A stretch of DNA of 64,000 bases from Datisca glomerata (Eukaryota > Streptophyta > Magnoliopsida > Cucurbitales > Datiscaceae). Made by a program: the position numbers and the translations under genes. The notes below the pieces were generated by a model, which was not told the origin of the DNA, did not search any database, and saw nothing but the letters and a program-made list of their open reading frames with translations. Position 1 is the stretch's first letter. Every line of letters starts with the position of its first letter. The stretch spans positions 1,425,319-1,489,318 of the forward strand of contig QANY01002785.1 in assembly GCA_003255025.1 (NCBI GenBank). The letters run 5' to 3'. This document shows positions 45,383 through 57,864 of the stretch, piece after piece.

Positions 45383-45673
45383 TTGGGTACCAAAAGTCAA
45401 CTTTTGAAGTTTTGTGTTATGGGTACCATTGAAGAGAAAGATAAATGGTATCTTGATAGTGGATGCTCGAGACATATGACCATTAATGAGTCAAAAATCC
45501 ACTCTAATTTGTCAAAAAAAGGAGATGTCACCTTTGAAGACGACAAAAAAGGAAAAATCATCGGTATTAGCTCTGCAAATAATGACTCCTCAAGTGCTAT
45601 AGATAAAACTATTTTTATAGATAAGTCTAATATACTTAGTATAAATCAACTTTGTGATAAAAAATTAGAGTAA
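45383..45673 (+). pseudogene. SIRE-like copia protease
   Basis: A 96-codon open stretch. It carries DKWYLDSGCSRHMT, the aspartic protease active site (DSG retained), and SNILSINQLCDKKLE, the block before the integrase zinc domain. It directly follows gag in the same orientation. The wording WYLDSGCSRHMTG is characteristic of the SIRE-type copia group. Confidence 0.9.
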
Positions 45674-45779
45674 TTCTTGGAAAAAGATTTTTTCTTAATT
45701 ACAGATAAGCATTAAAAAAAATTTTGTCTGTTGGATAAAGGGATCAAAATGCCTATACTATTAATCTAAGTGATTTCAA

Positions 45780-46440
45780 AAGTCATAATGAAAAATGTTT
45801 CCTTTTTTATAATTATAGTTGGCTATAGAATAGAATACTTGGGCATGCTAGCATGGATTTATGTCCAAAACTATCAAAAAATGATTCAGTAAAATGTCTT
45901 CCAAAAATAAATTTTGAGAAAGATAAAATTTGTGTTGCACACCAAATGACTAAACAAGTTAAAATCTCTTTCAAATAAAAACATATAGTATCAACCAGTA
46001 GACCGTTTCAATAACTACACATGGACCTATTTGACCTTTCAAAAATTGCAAGTCTTGGGAGTGAATACTATGCATTTGTCATAGTTGATAATTTTTCAAG
46101 ATATACTTGGGTTTTATTTCTCAAAAACAATGATGAAAATTTTAGGGCATTTTCAAAGTTTTACAAAATTTCAAAATGAAAAAGATTTTGCAATTTCAAA
46201 AATTAGAAGTGACCGTGGTGGAGAACTTGAAAATGAAAACTTTGGAGCTTTTTGTGACGAAAATGATTTTTCACATGAGTTTTCTACTCCTAGAACTCCA
46301 CAATGAAATGGTGTTGCTGAGAGGAAAAATCAGTCCCTACAAGAAAGGACAAGAACAATGACAAATGAGAATGGGTTACCTAAATATTTGTTTCCAAAGC
46401 CGTTAATTCATCTTACTACTTAGACCTATTTTAAACAAAA
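45780..46440 (+). pseudogene. SIRE-like copia integrase
   Basis: The zinc-domain end is at about 45880-45960. Core blocks: HMDLFDLSKIASLGSEYYAF (about 46020-46078), VIVDNFSRYTWVLFL (46079-46124), then ISKIRSDRGGELENENF (46190-46245), and ITP-NGV-type wording near 46290-46320. The catalytic region is recognisable in separated frames. Confidence 0.85.
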
Positions 46441-46446
46441 TCCTTT

Positions 46447-47660
46447 ATGAACTTTGAAATAACAAAATTCATAATATTAGTTTTTTTCAAAGTTTTTGGA
46501 TGTAAATCTTTTTTAAACAACAAAGACAACCATGGTAAGTTCGACTCTAAAACCAACTTAGGAAATTTTTTAGGACATTCCACATCTAGCAAAGCATATA
46601 GAGTTTATCATAGAAGAACATTAGTTGTGGAAGAATCCATGTATATTATCTTTGATGAATTTATTTTTTCTAACATCTTTAATGATCAAGATGATGGAAT
46701 TATTAGAAAGGTAGAAAATGTTCATATCAATACTGATGAAAGATCAAGTTACTCTTCCCAAGAAAATTCAAAGTACAATATATCAACTAACTTCCAAAAG
46801 AATGGAAGTTTGTGAAAGATCATCCAAATAAACTCTTAGTGTAGATATATCAAAAAGGGTGGAGACCCGCTCTACACTTCATAGTAGTGATAACATTGCT
46901 TTTATTTCTGAACTTGGGCCTAAATATTTTATAGAAGCCAGAAATGATGAGTATTGGATAGTTGCGATGCAAGAAGAAGTTAATAAATTTCAAAGAAGTA
47001 ATGTATGATAACTTGTTCCTAGACCCTCTAATCACTTGGTAATCGATACTAAGTAGGTGTTTAGAAACAAAGTCGATGAAAATGGTATTGTTACTAACAA
47101 TAAATCTAGATAGTGACACATAGATATAATCAAGAAGAATGTACAGATTATGATAAAACTCTCACTCTCGTTGCTCGACTTGACTCAATAAGAACACTAT
47201 AGCCTTTGCACGTTTCAAAAATTTTCTTTTATATCAAATGGATGTCAAGAGTGGCTTTTTAAATTGATACATTATGTAGGAAGTTTATGTTGAACAACCT
47301 TCCAGTTTTTAGAGTTTGAATTTTTCAAATCACGTGTAGACTAAATCTTATAAATGTTCTCTATAGACTAAAACAAGCTCCTAGAGCTTGGTACGAAAGG
47401 CTAAGTAAATTTCTTATTGATGATGGATTTAACATGGGAAAAATAGATAGCACCCTCTTAATAAAATCAAAAGAACATGATATCTTAATTATCCAAATAT
47501 ATGTAGCTGATATAATTTTCGGTTCCACAATGAGTCTTTATGCAAGAATTTTGTAAACTCTATGGCAAGAAGTGTGAAATGAGCATGATCAGAGAATTGA
47601 GCTTCTTCCTTGGACTAAAAATCAAGAAAATGAAGGATATGATCTTTATAAACCAAGAAA
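46447..47660 (+). pseudogene. SIRE-like copia reverse transcriptase
   Basis: The integrase C-terminal/linker segment 46447-46815 (VFGCKSFLNNKDNHGKFD, then GNFLGHSTSSKAYRVYHRRT) leads to RT: YWIVAMQEEVNKFQR-type opening near 46950, QMDVKSGF (47235), YRLKQAPRAWYERL (about 47360-47400) and IIQIYVADIIFGST (47490-47525). The catalytic YVDD box reads YVAD, so the first aspartate is lost. Stops and frameshifts are common. Confidence 0.85.
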
Positions 47661-47700
47661 AATACACTAAGGATTTGCTCAAGAAGTTTGGCAGAAAAAT

Positions 47701-48409
47701 TTGAAGGCTAGTAACACTCAAATGAGTACCACCACAAAGATAGACGAGGATGAGAATGGTAATGATGTTGATATAAGGAAATATTTAGGTATGGTTAGAT
47801 CTTTACTTTATTTAACTGCTAGTAAACTCGATATTATGTTTGGTGTATTCTTATGTGCTTGTTTTCAAACTTATCCAAAAGAACCACGTTTAAAAGATAT
47901 TAATAATATTTTTAAATATTTACATGGAACAACGAAATTTGGCCTTTGGTATAAAAAAATGTGATAACCTTGATTTAGTTGAGTATTCTGATTCAGATTT
48001 TGCTGGGTGCTTAACTGATAGAAAAGTACAAGAGGTACATGTCAATTTTTAGGGCACTCACTCATTTCTTGGTTTAGCAAAATTCAGTTACACTATCAAC
48101 CTCCAAAGCTGAATATATTTCTGGTGGTGGTTGTTGTGTTCAAACTTTGTGGATGAAGCAAACTCTAAAAGATTTTGATTTTGATTTTGAAAACGTTCCT
48201 ATTAGATGTGATAAAACTAGCTCAATTAATGTTTCAAAATCCTATTTTGTATTCTCATACTAAGAATATAGATCTTAGACATCATTTTATTTGAGATCTC
48301 ATTCAAAAATGAGTTGTTTCACTAGATTTTGTGGACACTATAAATTAACTTGCATATATTTTTACAAAACCATACATGTTGAATTTTTTTGTAAAAATAG
48401 ATTTTCCCT
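47701..48409 (+). pseudogene. SIRE-like copia RNase H (interrupted by CACTA)
   Basis: Open segment 47701-47964 (YLGMVRSLLYLTASKLDIMF, FQTYPKEPRLKDI, HGTTKFGLWYKK) joins RT to RNase H. It is followed by EYSDSDFAGC-type wording (47985-48010), SKAEYI (48100) and RCDKTSSINVSKS (about 48205-48245). The last readable codons, NRFS, are cut at 48409 by the CACTA element. The frame resumes after 61018 and reaches a stop within about 10 codons, as expected for the end of a copia polyprotein. Confidence 0.8.
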
Positions 48410-50800
48410 CACTACAAGAATTTATTGTTTTAATTGCAGTCAAGGATCATGTTTTATACTGAAACATAATGAAAGGTGCCTTTTTATTTGGGGTAAAGAG
48501 CGGGCAAAGAAAATCTCCAACCTGCCTAAAAACTGCTTAAAAAAACACTCCCTCTTTTTTCTCTCTCATCTTTGACTCTATCTTCTCTCAACTTTAACCC
48601 TTTTTCTTTCACCTTCAACCTCTCTTTCTCTCACCGATCTTAGGGCTCACTGAATCTCACTCTCTCTCTCTCTCTAAAGTGCCTTCGGTGAAGCGCTTCT
48701 GTTCTCTCATCTCTCTACAACGAAGCTAACAAACGAGTATCTCTGGAATGAAGCTTTCCTTGCTAGGTGAAGCTCTCTCTGATGTATTTCTTGCATGCAT
48801 CTCAATTTTTTCATTGCTTTCTCTCCTTCCCCAGACCTGAGCGTGAGATAATTTCTTCGATTATTTTCAAATCAACCATAGCCGACGTGTATTTTAGCAA
48901 AAAAAACCCAAGCAAAAAACATGATAGAAAGAGAGTGAGGAAAAGAGGGAGAGAAGAAATTTAGGCGCCAACGACGTGGGCGAGCCACAACCGACGTGTT
49001 AAGGTTTGATATCAGATGCCTGATATCGATTGTAATACAATATTTTTTACATTCCCTTAGTTTCTCTATTTTATCACCCATCTTGCTGATAGATCTCACT
49101 ACAAGAAATATAGCATTCTACAACAATAAAAATGCAAGAGTTTCAATCTCCTCTTGTTAAAAATAAGAAACAACGAGACAAATAAAAATCAAGTAGAATT
49201 TATTCATGTCAAAAGTAAAAAAAAGTGGGAGGGGCAAAATAGAAGTGAGACACACTTAAGCAAAAATTAGAGCTCTCTCAGAGGGGCTCGATTTTCTTCA
49301 TTTTCAGAGAATCTCTAAAAATCATTGCTTCTTTCTGAATTGGACCCTCGAAATTGTTGATTCTTTCTCGGCACAAAGATCCTCGGTGCAACTTCTCCCT
49401 CTTAGACGACCTAGGGATGGACTTTGACAGAGCTTCTCCCTCTCAGATGACCTAGGGCTCGAAGATTCTCACTGATTAGATTATCCCTCACTTTCTCGTT
49501 CAAATACAGTGGAATTAGGGTTTCATTGATTTTCAAGTTTGATTCTCTGGTCTCGTTCACTTCTTAGTTTTAAGTCTTTGCATGTCGTCCTTTCTCCTTG
49601 GCATCTTTGAAATCTTGTATTATACTTCTTCCTGGAGACCAAAAGTTTCTCCATTGTTCCATATGATTGTTTTGTATGGTTATCTAATTTTTCCCTCAAA
49701 TTTTTTGGTTTTCGATTTCATGTTTTATTTGAGGTGATCAGTTCTTAAGTTCCCCAATTAAATTTCTTCTGGTGGTTGTACCTTCCTATCTGAGTTTTGA
49801 CTATTTTGATTTTCTCATCGATTTTAGGAGTTTTTGTACTGGTTGAATTCATTGTGGTTTTGATAAACAATTTGTTAATTCATTGGATTGAGATGAGAAT
49901 GACTACCCGTCTGCATGTGTTTTCTTACAGTTTACTCGACTGAGCTTTGGCCAATTAATTTAGACTTGGATTATTTATGTATATGTTACCCTTGTTTTTT
50001 TCTCTTCTTTTTTTGTCTTTATTACAATTTATGAATAGGAACAATGAGCATTAATTCATTCGTTAATTAGATAATATAATAATCATCATACAATAATAGC
50101 ATATCCCATTGGGGGTACTATTTAACTATAATAAGATATCAAATAGAAGATTTGAATTAATATTAGCAAAGCCCTGGATAATAATTAAGCTATATTATAT
50201 ATACCCATATATAAAACAATGTCATGCGATTCACGTGGTATGGCTCTACTTGCTGATAGAATAAAAAAAAAAACCCATTAGATTAGACTCAATTAAAAAT
50301 GAATCTTTTATATAGAATTTGAACCAAGAAACATGATTTCATGAGTTTTGTGTGCGCATTACTTTATCACTTCTACTTGTCCACCCTATAAGACCCAATT
50401 GTAAGTAAGTGACCCAAAAAATATCCATCTTTCTCATCCATCTCTCTCTCTGTCACTGAGAATAATGGTGGAAGTTAGTTGGTTCACATCAATAGTTGAT
50501 GTTTTGATATGTGCAATCCTCAAGTTCATATTCGACCATCTCACTAAACAAAACCTAAAAAACCACAAACTTCCACTAGGAATGATATTAGACATCAAGA
50601 GACAGTAACCATCAGAGATTTGACATATTTATTTAGCGCATACAACTAAATGTATGTAATTAATATGTTTCTTATATTCATAATTGTAGTTTCCATGATG
50701 GATAAAGATTGGGTGCATTGTAAGAAGTAATGAAATTAATTCTTGCGCTAATTCAATCTTAGTATTGAAAAAGATAGTTTAAGTACTTAGATTTTACTAT
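48410..50800 (+). other. 5' region of the CACTA element, promoter or leader-like
   Basis: Holds a CT-rich stretch with (CT)n at 48657-48676, and two gene-leader-like blocks (48540-48770 and 49260-49560) rich in CTCTCTC and TTCTCC. In the second block, ACTTCTCCCTCTTAGACGACCTAGGGATGG and a near copy 40 bp later form a direct repeat (49389-49465). The CACTACAAGAAATATAGC at 49097 lies between the two blocks. 49560-50800 is AT-rich and intron-like. No protein recognised. Confidence 0.45.
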
Positions 50801-50849
50801 TGAATTAATAGAGCTTCGGATGAGTACATGCAATGAGCAAGACAATTCA

Positions 50850-52870
50850 TTAGAGAGGCCATGGCTAATGCAGATCATCCAGAAAAAATTCTGTGCCCTT
50901 GTAGGAAATGTACGAATATGAGTCAACAATATTTGAATGATGTTTTTTAGCATTTCATTATCAAAGGCATGGATCCTACATATACAAATTGGTATCATCA
51001 TGGAGAACCTATTAGGTATGATGAAGATGATGAAATGGATGCGGTTGATGATGCTTATAACTTATACAGAACCACGTATGAACATGATGAAGAGTATGTG
51101 GAGCATTCTGAGTGAAGAGATTAGGACTTTAGCAAAATATAAAATGATGCCAGGACCCCTTTATATCCAAGTTGTACAAGGTTCACAAAGTCATCATCTA
51201 TTGTGACTCTTTACAAACTAAAAGTTGTAAGTCGGTGGACTGATAAGAGTTTTAATACTCTTTTAGAGAATTTGGGTGATATGTTACCGCCTGAAAATGT
51301 GCTACCCAATACCATGTACTATGTGAAAATTGTTCTTAGAAAATTTAATTTGGGGTATACAAAAATTCATGCATGTGTGAATGATTGTTGTCTCTTTAGA
51401 AAAGATATGGAAAATATGGAGACATGTCCGAAATGTGGTTCTTCAAGATGGAAAACTGATAAACGTCAAATAAAATTAGAAAAGTTATTCCAGAAAAAAT
51501 TCTACCCTATTTTCTTGTGTTTCCAAGGTTTAAGAGAATGTTCATGTCTCCAAAAATGGCTAAAGCTTTAAGGTGGCATTCCTACAACAAAAGAAATGAT
51601 GGGAAAATGTGTCAGCTAGTAGACTCTGTGGCATGGGACTTGGTGAATGATAAATGGCCAGCTTTTTCAAGCGATCCACAAAATCTTAGACTTGGCCTTG
51701 CAGCAGATGGTATCAACCCATTCAGGAGTCTAAGTAGCAACTATAGTTGTTGGCCAGTCATACTTATCAGATATAACTTATCATCGTCGTTGTGCATGAA
51801 GAAATAAAATATCACGTTGACATTATTGATTCCTGGTCCAAAGCAACGTGGCAATGAATTTGATATTTATTTGCAACCACTCATAGAGGGTTTGCAAGAA
51901 CTGTGGAATATTGGTGTGCAAATGTATGATTTCTTCCAGAAGGGATTTTTCAATTTGAGGGCAATTTTATTGGGACTATTAATGATTTTCTAGCGTATGC
52001 AATCTTGTTGGATGCACAACAAAGGGCAAGAAGTCATGTCCTACTTGTGGTATAAATACTCACTCACGTTGGTTGAAATATAGCAAGAAGTGCGCATGTA
52101 TGAGGCATATATGTTTTTTGCCATCAAATCATCATTTAAGGATAAAAAAGTCTTGGTTTGACGGAACTGAAGAGAAAGATAATGCACCTAGAGTCATGAC
52201 TGGAGTCACCATTGCTCGAGAACTTAGTGACTTTGTGATTTATTTTGGAAAAGGTGCTAAGAAGAAAGAAAAAAAGACTGGGGAAGTTACTACCATTTGG
52301 AAGAAAATATCATTATTTTTTTATTTACCCTACTTGGAGGTACCCATTTTCTAAATTTATATTTACATTACAAACTAATTGGCACAACTAGTAAGATTTG
52401 ACATTAAGCCATACATCTTTTATTTTGTAGGGTTGGCGTTGCGCCATAATTTAGATGCCATGCACATTGAAAAAAACATATGTGAAAGCCTTCTTGGTAC
52501 ATTGTTGAACATGAAGGACAAATTAAAAGATGGGTATAATGCTCGTTTAGATTTGAAGAACATGAGAATTAGACATGACTTGCATCCACAAAAAAAGGTG
52601 ATAAGACCAATCTTCTAGCAGCTCAACATTCCCTATCAAAAGATGAGAGACAATTATTATGCAAGAGACAATTTAATCTCACGTTCTACTTAGATCCCCA
52701 CCGTGGGGATTTCAAGAGACGGACATCCTTGATGACAATGAAGATACAAGTAACATGCAATTAAAATCTACAATGTGTGGGGTTGGTATAGATAATTGTT
52801 ATGTAATAGATGATGGTGATGATATTAGTTTTGTAAGAGAGGATTGTGAGGACTTACTTCTAGCATGATC
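50850..52870 (+). pseudogene. TNP2-like CACTA transposase
   Basis: Transposase of En/Spm elements. The transposase-associated domain reads KILCPCRKCTNM (50887-50922), then FIIKGMDPTYTNWYHHGEPI (50955-51014). The TNP2 core follows: MLPPENVLPNTMYYVKIVLR, HACVNDCCLFRKD, MEN-ETCPKCGSSRWKTD (51203-51460), RFKRMFMSPKMAKALRWH (51522-51575), then FSSDPQNLRLGLAADGINPF (51664-51723). A KYSKKCACMRHICFLP block (52076-52123) and LRHNLDAMHIEKNICESLLG (52440-52499) complete it, with a retained intron-like gap near 52345-52378. The wording and order are those of Transposase_21. Several frameshifts. Confidence 0.9.
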
Positions 52871-53082
52871 AATTTCCACTAAAGATTATGCAATTTTGTG
52901 ATCTTTGTAAATATTCATCAAGGACATCTATTTTGTAATCTGTGTATATATTCATCAAGTTTATCTTCTGTGATCTGTGTGTATTCATCTATTTTCATTG
53001 ATTAGTTGTTAAGATTGTTAGTCTTCTAGTTTATCTACTAGTTGATATTAATGTTTTAATCTTTTGACACATGTTCAATTAT

Positions 53083-55670
53083 GGCTCCAATCACTAAGAA
53101 AAGGTCTAGCCGGAGGTCATCGCATGGGAATGAGCTACAACAAACAGTAGATCCACATTTAGGTTCTCCTGAAAAATTTATGGGGGGGTTGTTCGTAAGT
53201 TAATCCATGTGAGGAATCTCCTAACATGAAATTCCACAACGTGATGCCCCTGAAATCCTTTTAGATTCACCCACAAGACATCCAAGGGGATCTAGTCTTA
53301 AAGTTGCTTCACCTCCAACACATCAATCTCCTAACCACTCAGGACAACCTACTGGAGATGGCCAACATGCAAGTGACCTCCTACCACAAGTCCAACCGAC
53401 ATTTCCTGAAAAAGTTAAAAGAATGAGAGGTCAAACAAAAATGAATAATATTGCCGTTGAGCTTGGTAGAAGACAATTTGTTATGAAAAATAATTTAGGA
53501 CAACCTATTGGAGAAGAGTCTGTGAAACCATCTTCTTTTTTAGGTAAGACCATCCCACATGTAAGATTGAAGACCTTTCCTCTTCACTAGCTGCCCTATT
53601 TATTTGCTTAGCTACTTGCCTCAGGTATTCCCACAACAGCGGATAAAATAAGGGTGGATGGTAACATCGGTTGCGGTTGCCGCTATATCTATTTTGTTAG
53701 TTCCATAGTCACGCTTCCTACTATTCGGATAGGAACAATTAACTACCTAGCTACCTGTCTTGATCGATCTAATATATTCTTACCTTTCCTTGCTTGCTCT
53801 AAACCAATAGGAGCTACTTGACCAAGGTAGTTGATTACATAACAGAACCAACCATAGCAACATAGAGCTACCTGGATCAAAGTGCTCCTTGCTTATCTAT
53901 CTTGAGCAACTGGACGAGAGGACAATGAAAAGATAGAAAGAATTTTTACATAAGATAGGACGCTAGAGACTAGACCTCTCCACCCAACAACTTCCTCCCC
54001 TTACTCACTCTACTACCTAAAAAAGGAAAGAACAAACAAGAAAGAAGGCAGTCCTTAGGAAACTAAAAGGGAGGCAAGGAAGTTCATGGTAGGCATAAAG
54101 GAAAGACATTATATCCATATCTCCTACTATTTGACTGTTATTTTCTGAGAGGTTGTTCCTGTTACACTTGTCGATTGGAGGAAGCTTCCTTCAAGGATGA
54201 GAGACATTCTGTGGAAATGTGTGCAGGTACTAACTTAAGTTTACCTTTCATCTTTTTTTATTGTTCTAGTAATGACTATATTTCTTACTGTGATACTAGG
54301 CACGATACCATATTCATGACTTATGCAAAAATAAAATGATACAACAAATGGGTCACCTTTGGTCATGTTCTGAATCATCACTTGTGAGAAAAATAAGAGA
54401 AGCTGGAGACGATGAAGAAAAGTTACTTAGTCTTAAGACTAGTAACATCAAATCAATTCATGACTGAAAAGATTTCATCAAGGAGAAAAGAAGTGCAAGA
54501 TTTAAGGTAAGTACCACATGTATTATTTAAAATTTCATCATGACTATGTTTGATATTGAATATTTGTTAATGTGTAGGCTACAAGTGATAAGTTCAAGAG
54601 TATGAAAAAAACTCAGATCCCTCATACTTGTAGCCGTAAAGGATATGCCCATCTGACTCATGAATTGTTAACATGTTTGTAAATTTTTTCTGTTGAAGTT
54701 GTTAATTTCTACATGTAGTACTTAAACATATTTTTCTTATGTTTAGAAAAAGAGTAGTCCTAATCCAAGCTCGATAACAAGAGTTGGTGCTTCGATTGAA
54801 ACATATAAGAGAAAAAATGGTGAACCAGTGAATGCAGAAGCTGCTGAGGCTATTGTAAGTACAGGTTGGGTAGGTTTCATAAATTTGATGCTTTAACATT
54901 GTGTTTTCATTATTTTAGCATAAACTGAAATAAGTTCAGGCTGAACATCCTGAATCTGTAACATAAAATTTGAATGATGATGGTCTTGGTAAAGTTTTTG
55001 GCAAAGAAAGATGAGGACGTGTGAGAGGCCTTGGCACGTGGGTTACACCTACAACATTAAGTGTTTTATAACAATCTAATTCTAAGATGAAGAGGTTAGA
55101 AGATACATGTGAGAAGGTGCAGGAAGAATTGAGGGAGATGAAGTCTATGATTAGTAACTTTTTCAAAAATCAGAATCACGTAATCAAAAGAAGTTTGATA
55201 TCATTACTGATATAATTCATTGACTAGTACATTTTTTATTTATTTATCAGTGTCATGTGGGCCATCAAAGTGATTCACAATCAAATTCAACTATACCTTC
55301 TCCCATTGTAAGGTTTTTCTAACAATAATTGTAACTCATGGTTATTTGTGTTTTTTATTTTTTATGCTTATACTTGTTTTATGGAATTATTGATAGTGTG
55401 TAAAATTTCATAGACCAACACACTTGAGTAAATGTAAATTGTTGGATTGGATTGGTTCGGGGGAAGTAGTCGATGAAGGATGATGGTCATCAAATGAGCC
55501 TACAGATCTTGTTCATGACATTCCCATCGGACCTAATGCTATGACAGTATGAGTTAATGTGACAAAGAAACCCGAAGCTTTTTTATGGAGAACAAATTCA
55601 AATATGACTCGTGTTGAAGATGCTTTAGGATCTACTACATGGCCCGCTGACAAAGTTCATTATGGTAAGA
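53083..55670 (+). pseudogene. TNPA/TNP1-like CACTA gene (Transposase_24 type)
   Basis: Start at the ATG near 53083 (MAPITKKRSSRRSS). Recognisable blocks: MRGQTKMNNIAVELGRRQFV (53427-53485), GQPIGEESVKPSSFLG (53499-53546), TLVDWRKLPSRMRDILWKCV (about 54160-54225), then ARYHIHDLCKNK (54298-54335). Later exons carry FKSMKKTQIPHTCSRKGYAH (54593-54650), RVGASIETYKRKNGEPVNAE (54781-54840), a coiled coil MKRLEDTCEKVQEELREMKS (55086-55150) and a C-terminal block DLVHDIPIGPNA (55508-55545). This is the second gene of En/Spm elements, encoding the DNA-binding accessory protein. GT-AG-like edges separate the exons. The block 53590-54115 interrupts it. Confidence 0.85.
53590..54115. other. Compositionally distinct insert in TNP1, possibly mitochondrial DNA
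   Basis: About 520 bp with visibly higher GC and little poly-A/T, containing GGTTGCGGTTGCCGCTATATC, GTCTTGATCGATCTAA and AGGAGCTACTTGACCAAGG. The texture resembles plant mitochondrial intergenic DNA rather than its AT-rich surroundings. It lies between SSFLG... and ...DWRKLP of TNP1, where related proteins have few residues. No ORF. An insertion of organelle DNA is an inference; an unusual intron is the alternative. Confidence 0.4.
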
Positions 55671-55925
55671 TTTAATCATTTTTCTGATTTCTTTTTGTAA
55701 TGTTGTGCTGCATTAGGAGTTAAAGTAATGGAGATTATTTATATTTTTTAATCTGGACGTTATAATTTATGGTTAGATTTGTATCTGGAGGTATTTTCAT
55801 CATTTAGTCTACTGGTTTTGCTGCTGAATGTTCTGATATTTGCCTAAGCCATAGTTGTACTAGTGTTTAATTAAGGGAATGCCTGAACTAGAAGTGTAAG
55901 CTTATTTGCAGGACTGTTTATGTTC

Positions 55926-56450
55926 GATTATGCATGCTTTGAGGTCTAAGAGGCTAAATTTTATCATTTTACCATTATTAATTGAAATTGACTTTGTTTG
56001 GGGCCGAATTTTGTCAAGTTATGCATACTAGAGTCGGTGGTAGGAAAACTGTTATTTTCGATGTTGGTAATACATGTTTGAAAGTTCAAGAATATTCTTT
56101 GAAGGTGGGGTGGGTATGGGTAGGGGAGGGGGCTGTTAGAGGATGAATTATCTTTGGTTATGCATGCTTTAAGATTTAAGAGACTCTTTTTTTTTCATTT
56201 TACCATTATTAATTGAAATTGAATTTGCTTTAGGCCGAATTTCATCAAGTTATGCATCTTAGATTCGGTTGGTAGAAAAGTTGTTACTTCGATGTTGGTA
56301 ACACATGCTTTGAGGTTCAAGAATACTCTTTGAGGGTGGGGTGGGGTATTGGGGGGGGGGGCTGTTAGAGAATGAATTATGTTTGGTTATGTATGCTTTA
56401 AGATTTAAGAGGCTTAATTTTGTCATTTTATCATATTAATTTAAATATAA
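55926..56450 (+). repeat. 230-bp tandem repeat (about 2.3 copies) in a TNP1 intron
   Basis: Units start at about 55928, 56158 and 56387 with TTATG(C/T)ATGCTTT. They share TTAATTGAAATTGA, CCGAATTT, TCAAGTTATGCAT and the G-rich phrase GGGTGGGGTGGG. The second unit boundary includes a run of twelve G at 56350-56361. Confidence 0.85.
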
Positions 56451-57864
56451 TTTATTTGAGTGCTTAAAAGTATAAAATGGTGATGTGAGTAATGTGAAAT
56501 TATCTTAAAGTTATTGTCTTATTCTTTAAAATGCAGGACCTACAATCCCTTGAAAGATTTCAACATGGCATCAAATTTTGAAGAGTTAAGCAGTGAAACT
56601 TTGAAGTTATTTTGTAGCGTCTGTGAAACTTTTAGATGTTTTTTGTTTTTTGAATAGCACATTGTATTAGTAGACTAAGCGTTAATACTTTTAGATGATA
56701 ATTATGGATGATACTTATGGATAATATCTTGTGAAAATGAAATGATGTTTGAATGCCTTTTAGTCTAGTAATGTACTAATTTTGAATGTTTAAATATGTA
56801 CGTAAACATGTGCATATAATTGATTGTAAAAAATAGCATTTATAAAATGCCAAGAATCTCTTTATAAGAGGCATAATTTATGACCAAAAACTATATCAAT
56901 GATATTCAAAAAACTTTATGGTATGTGATTTAATAGGATATAGAAATACCTGTGAATTAATATTCACGAGAATTAAAAACACATGTTGAATAAAAGTAAT
57001 AGGAGTCATAAAACCTCATTTAGCAATGTTCTACAAGAGATGAAAAGTTCTATAAAAAGTGAGATACCACAGGCGTCTTCACAGGAGGCGTTGCGTCTCG
57101 TGAAAAATGTGAACTTTAAATATGAGGGGCTGTCACTAGCGCTACATGATCCCTGTGGATTACTTTTTAAAGGGATATCTGTCTCTTATAGAATGTCATA
57201 TTTTTTACAGTGTCTGTAAAAAATCACTAACATATCAGACTCCGCCCCTTTTTACTCAGGAAGAAGGAGGCGAATTGTCAACCCTTAGACAATTGTAGGA
57301 ATTGGTGGATGCTCAACTAGATGATCCCTCCTTTCATTTTGATCTTGTAACTTCCCCTTTCCATTACTCCATTGTTCACTTATTTCATTTCCAACAGAAT
57401 AAGAAAGAACCAAAATTTTATTTTTCATTGATTATAGTTATTAAGTTAAGAAACAGAAACTGGCTTTTATAGAAACCATAGGGGATTTTCCTCTAGGAAA
57501 AGAGGTCCGACAAACAAAAATTAGAGACGGCTGAACATTTCTTAAAATCTTCCAAGTTAAACCCCTTCAATGGTGTTGCTTTCCAATACCTCAGACATTA
57601 CTACACCGTTATTTTTGTTGATATCAAGAGAGCACTCAAGTGTTACCAAAGAGCTATCACCTTCAATCTGGAGGACTCCATTTCTGGGGTGGGTTGTTTT
57701 TCCCTATTCTTACTCTTTTTGTTTAGCTGTATTAGCTGTATTATTGTCATTGTAAGTAGTGATGTCCTTGAAAATGTTATTGGAGGTAGGTTGTATTGTG
57801 TTTTTATTTTCCAATGTGATTGGTTGTCTCTTTGTTGTTTCTTTTGAAATTTGAGCATGATTTG
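56451..57864. other. CACTA interior after TNP1; no gene recognised
   Basis: Contains at 56833-56850 ATAGCATTTATAAAATGCC, the same motif as in the right subterminal array (60710-60750). A block with AGGCGTCTTCACAGGAGGCG (57070-57089) and a short open frame (56983-57219) have no recognised product. Confidence 0.4.
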
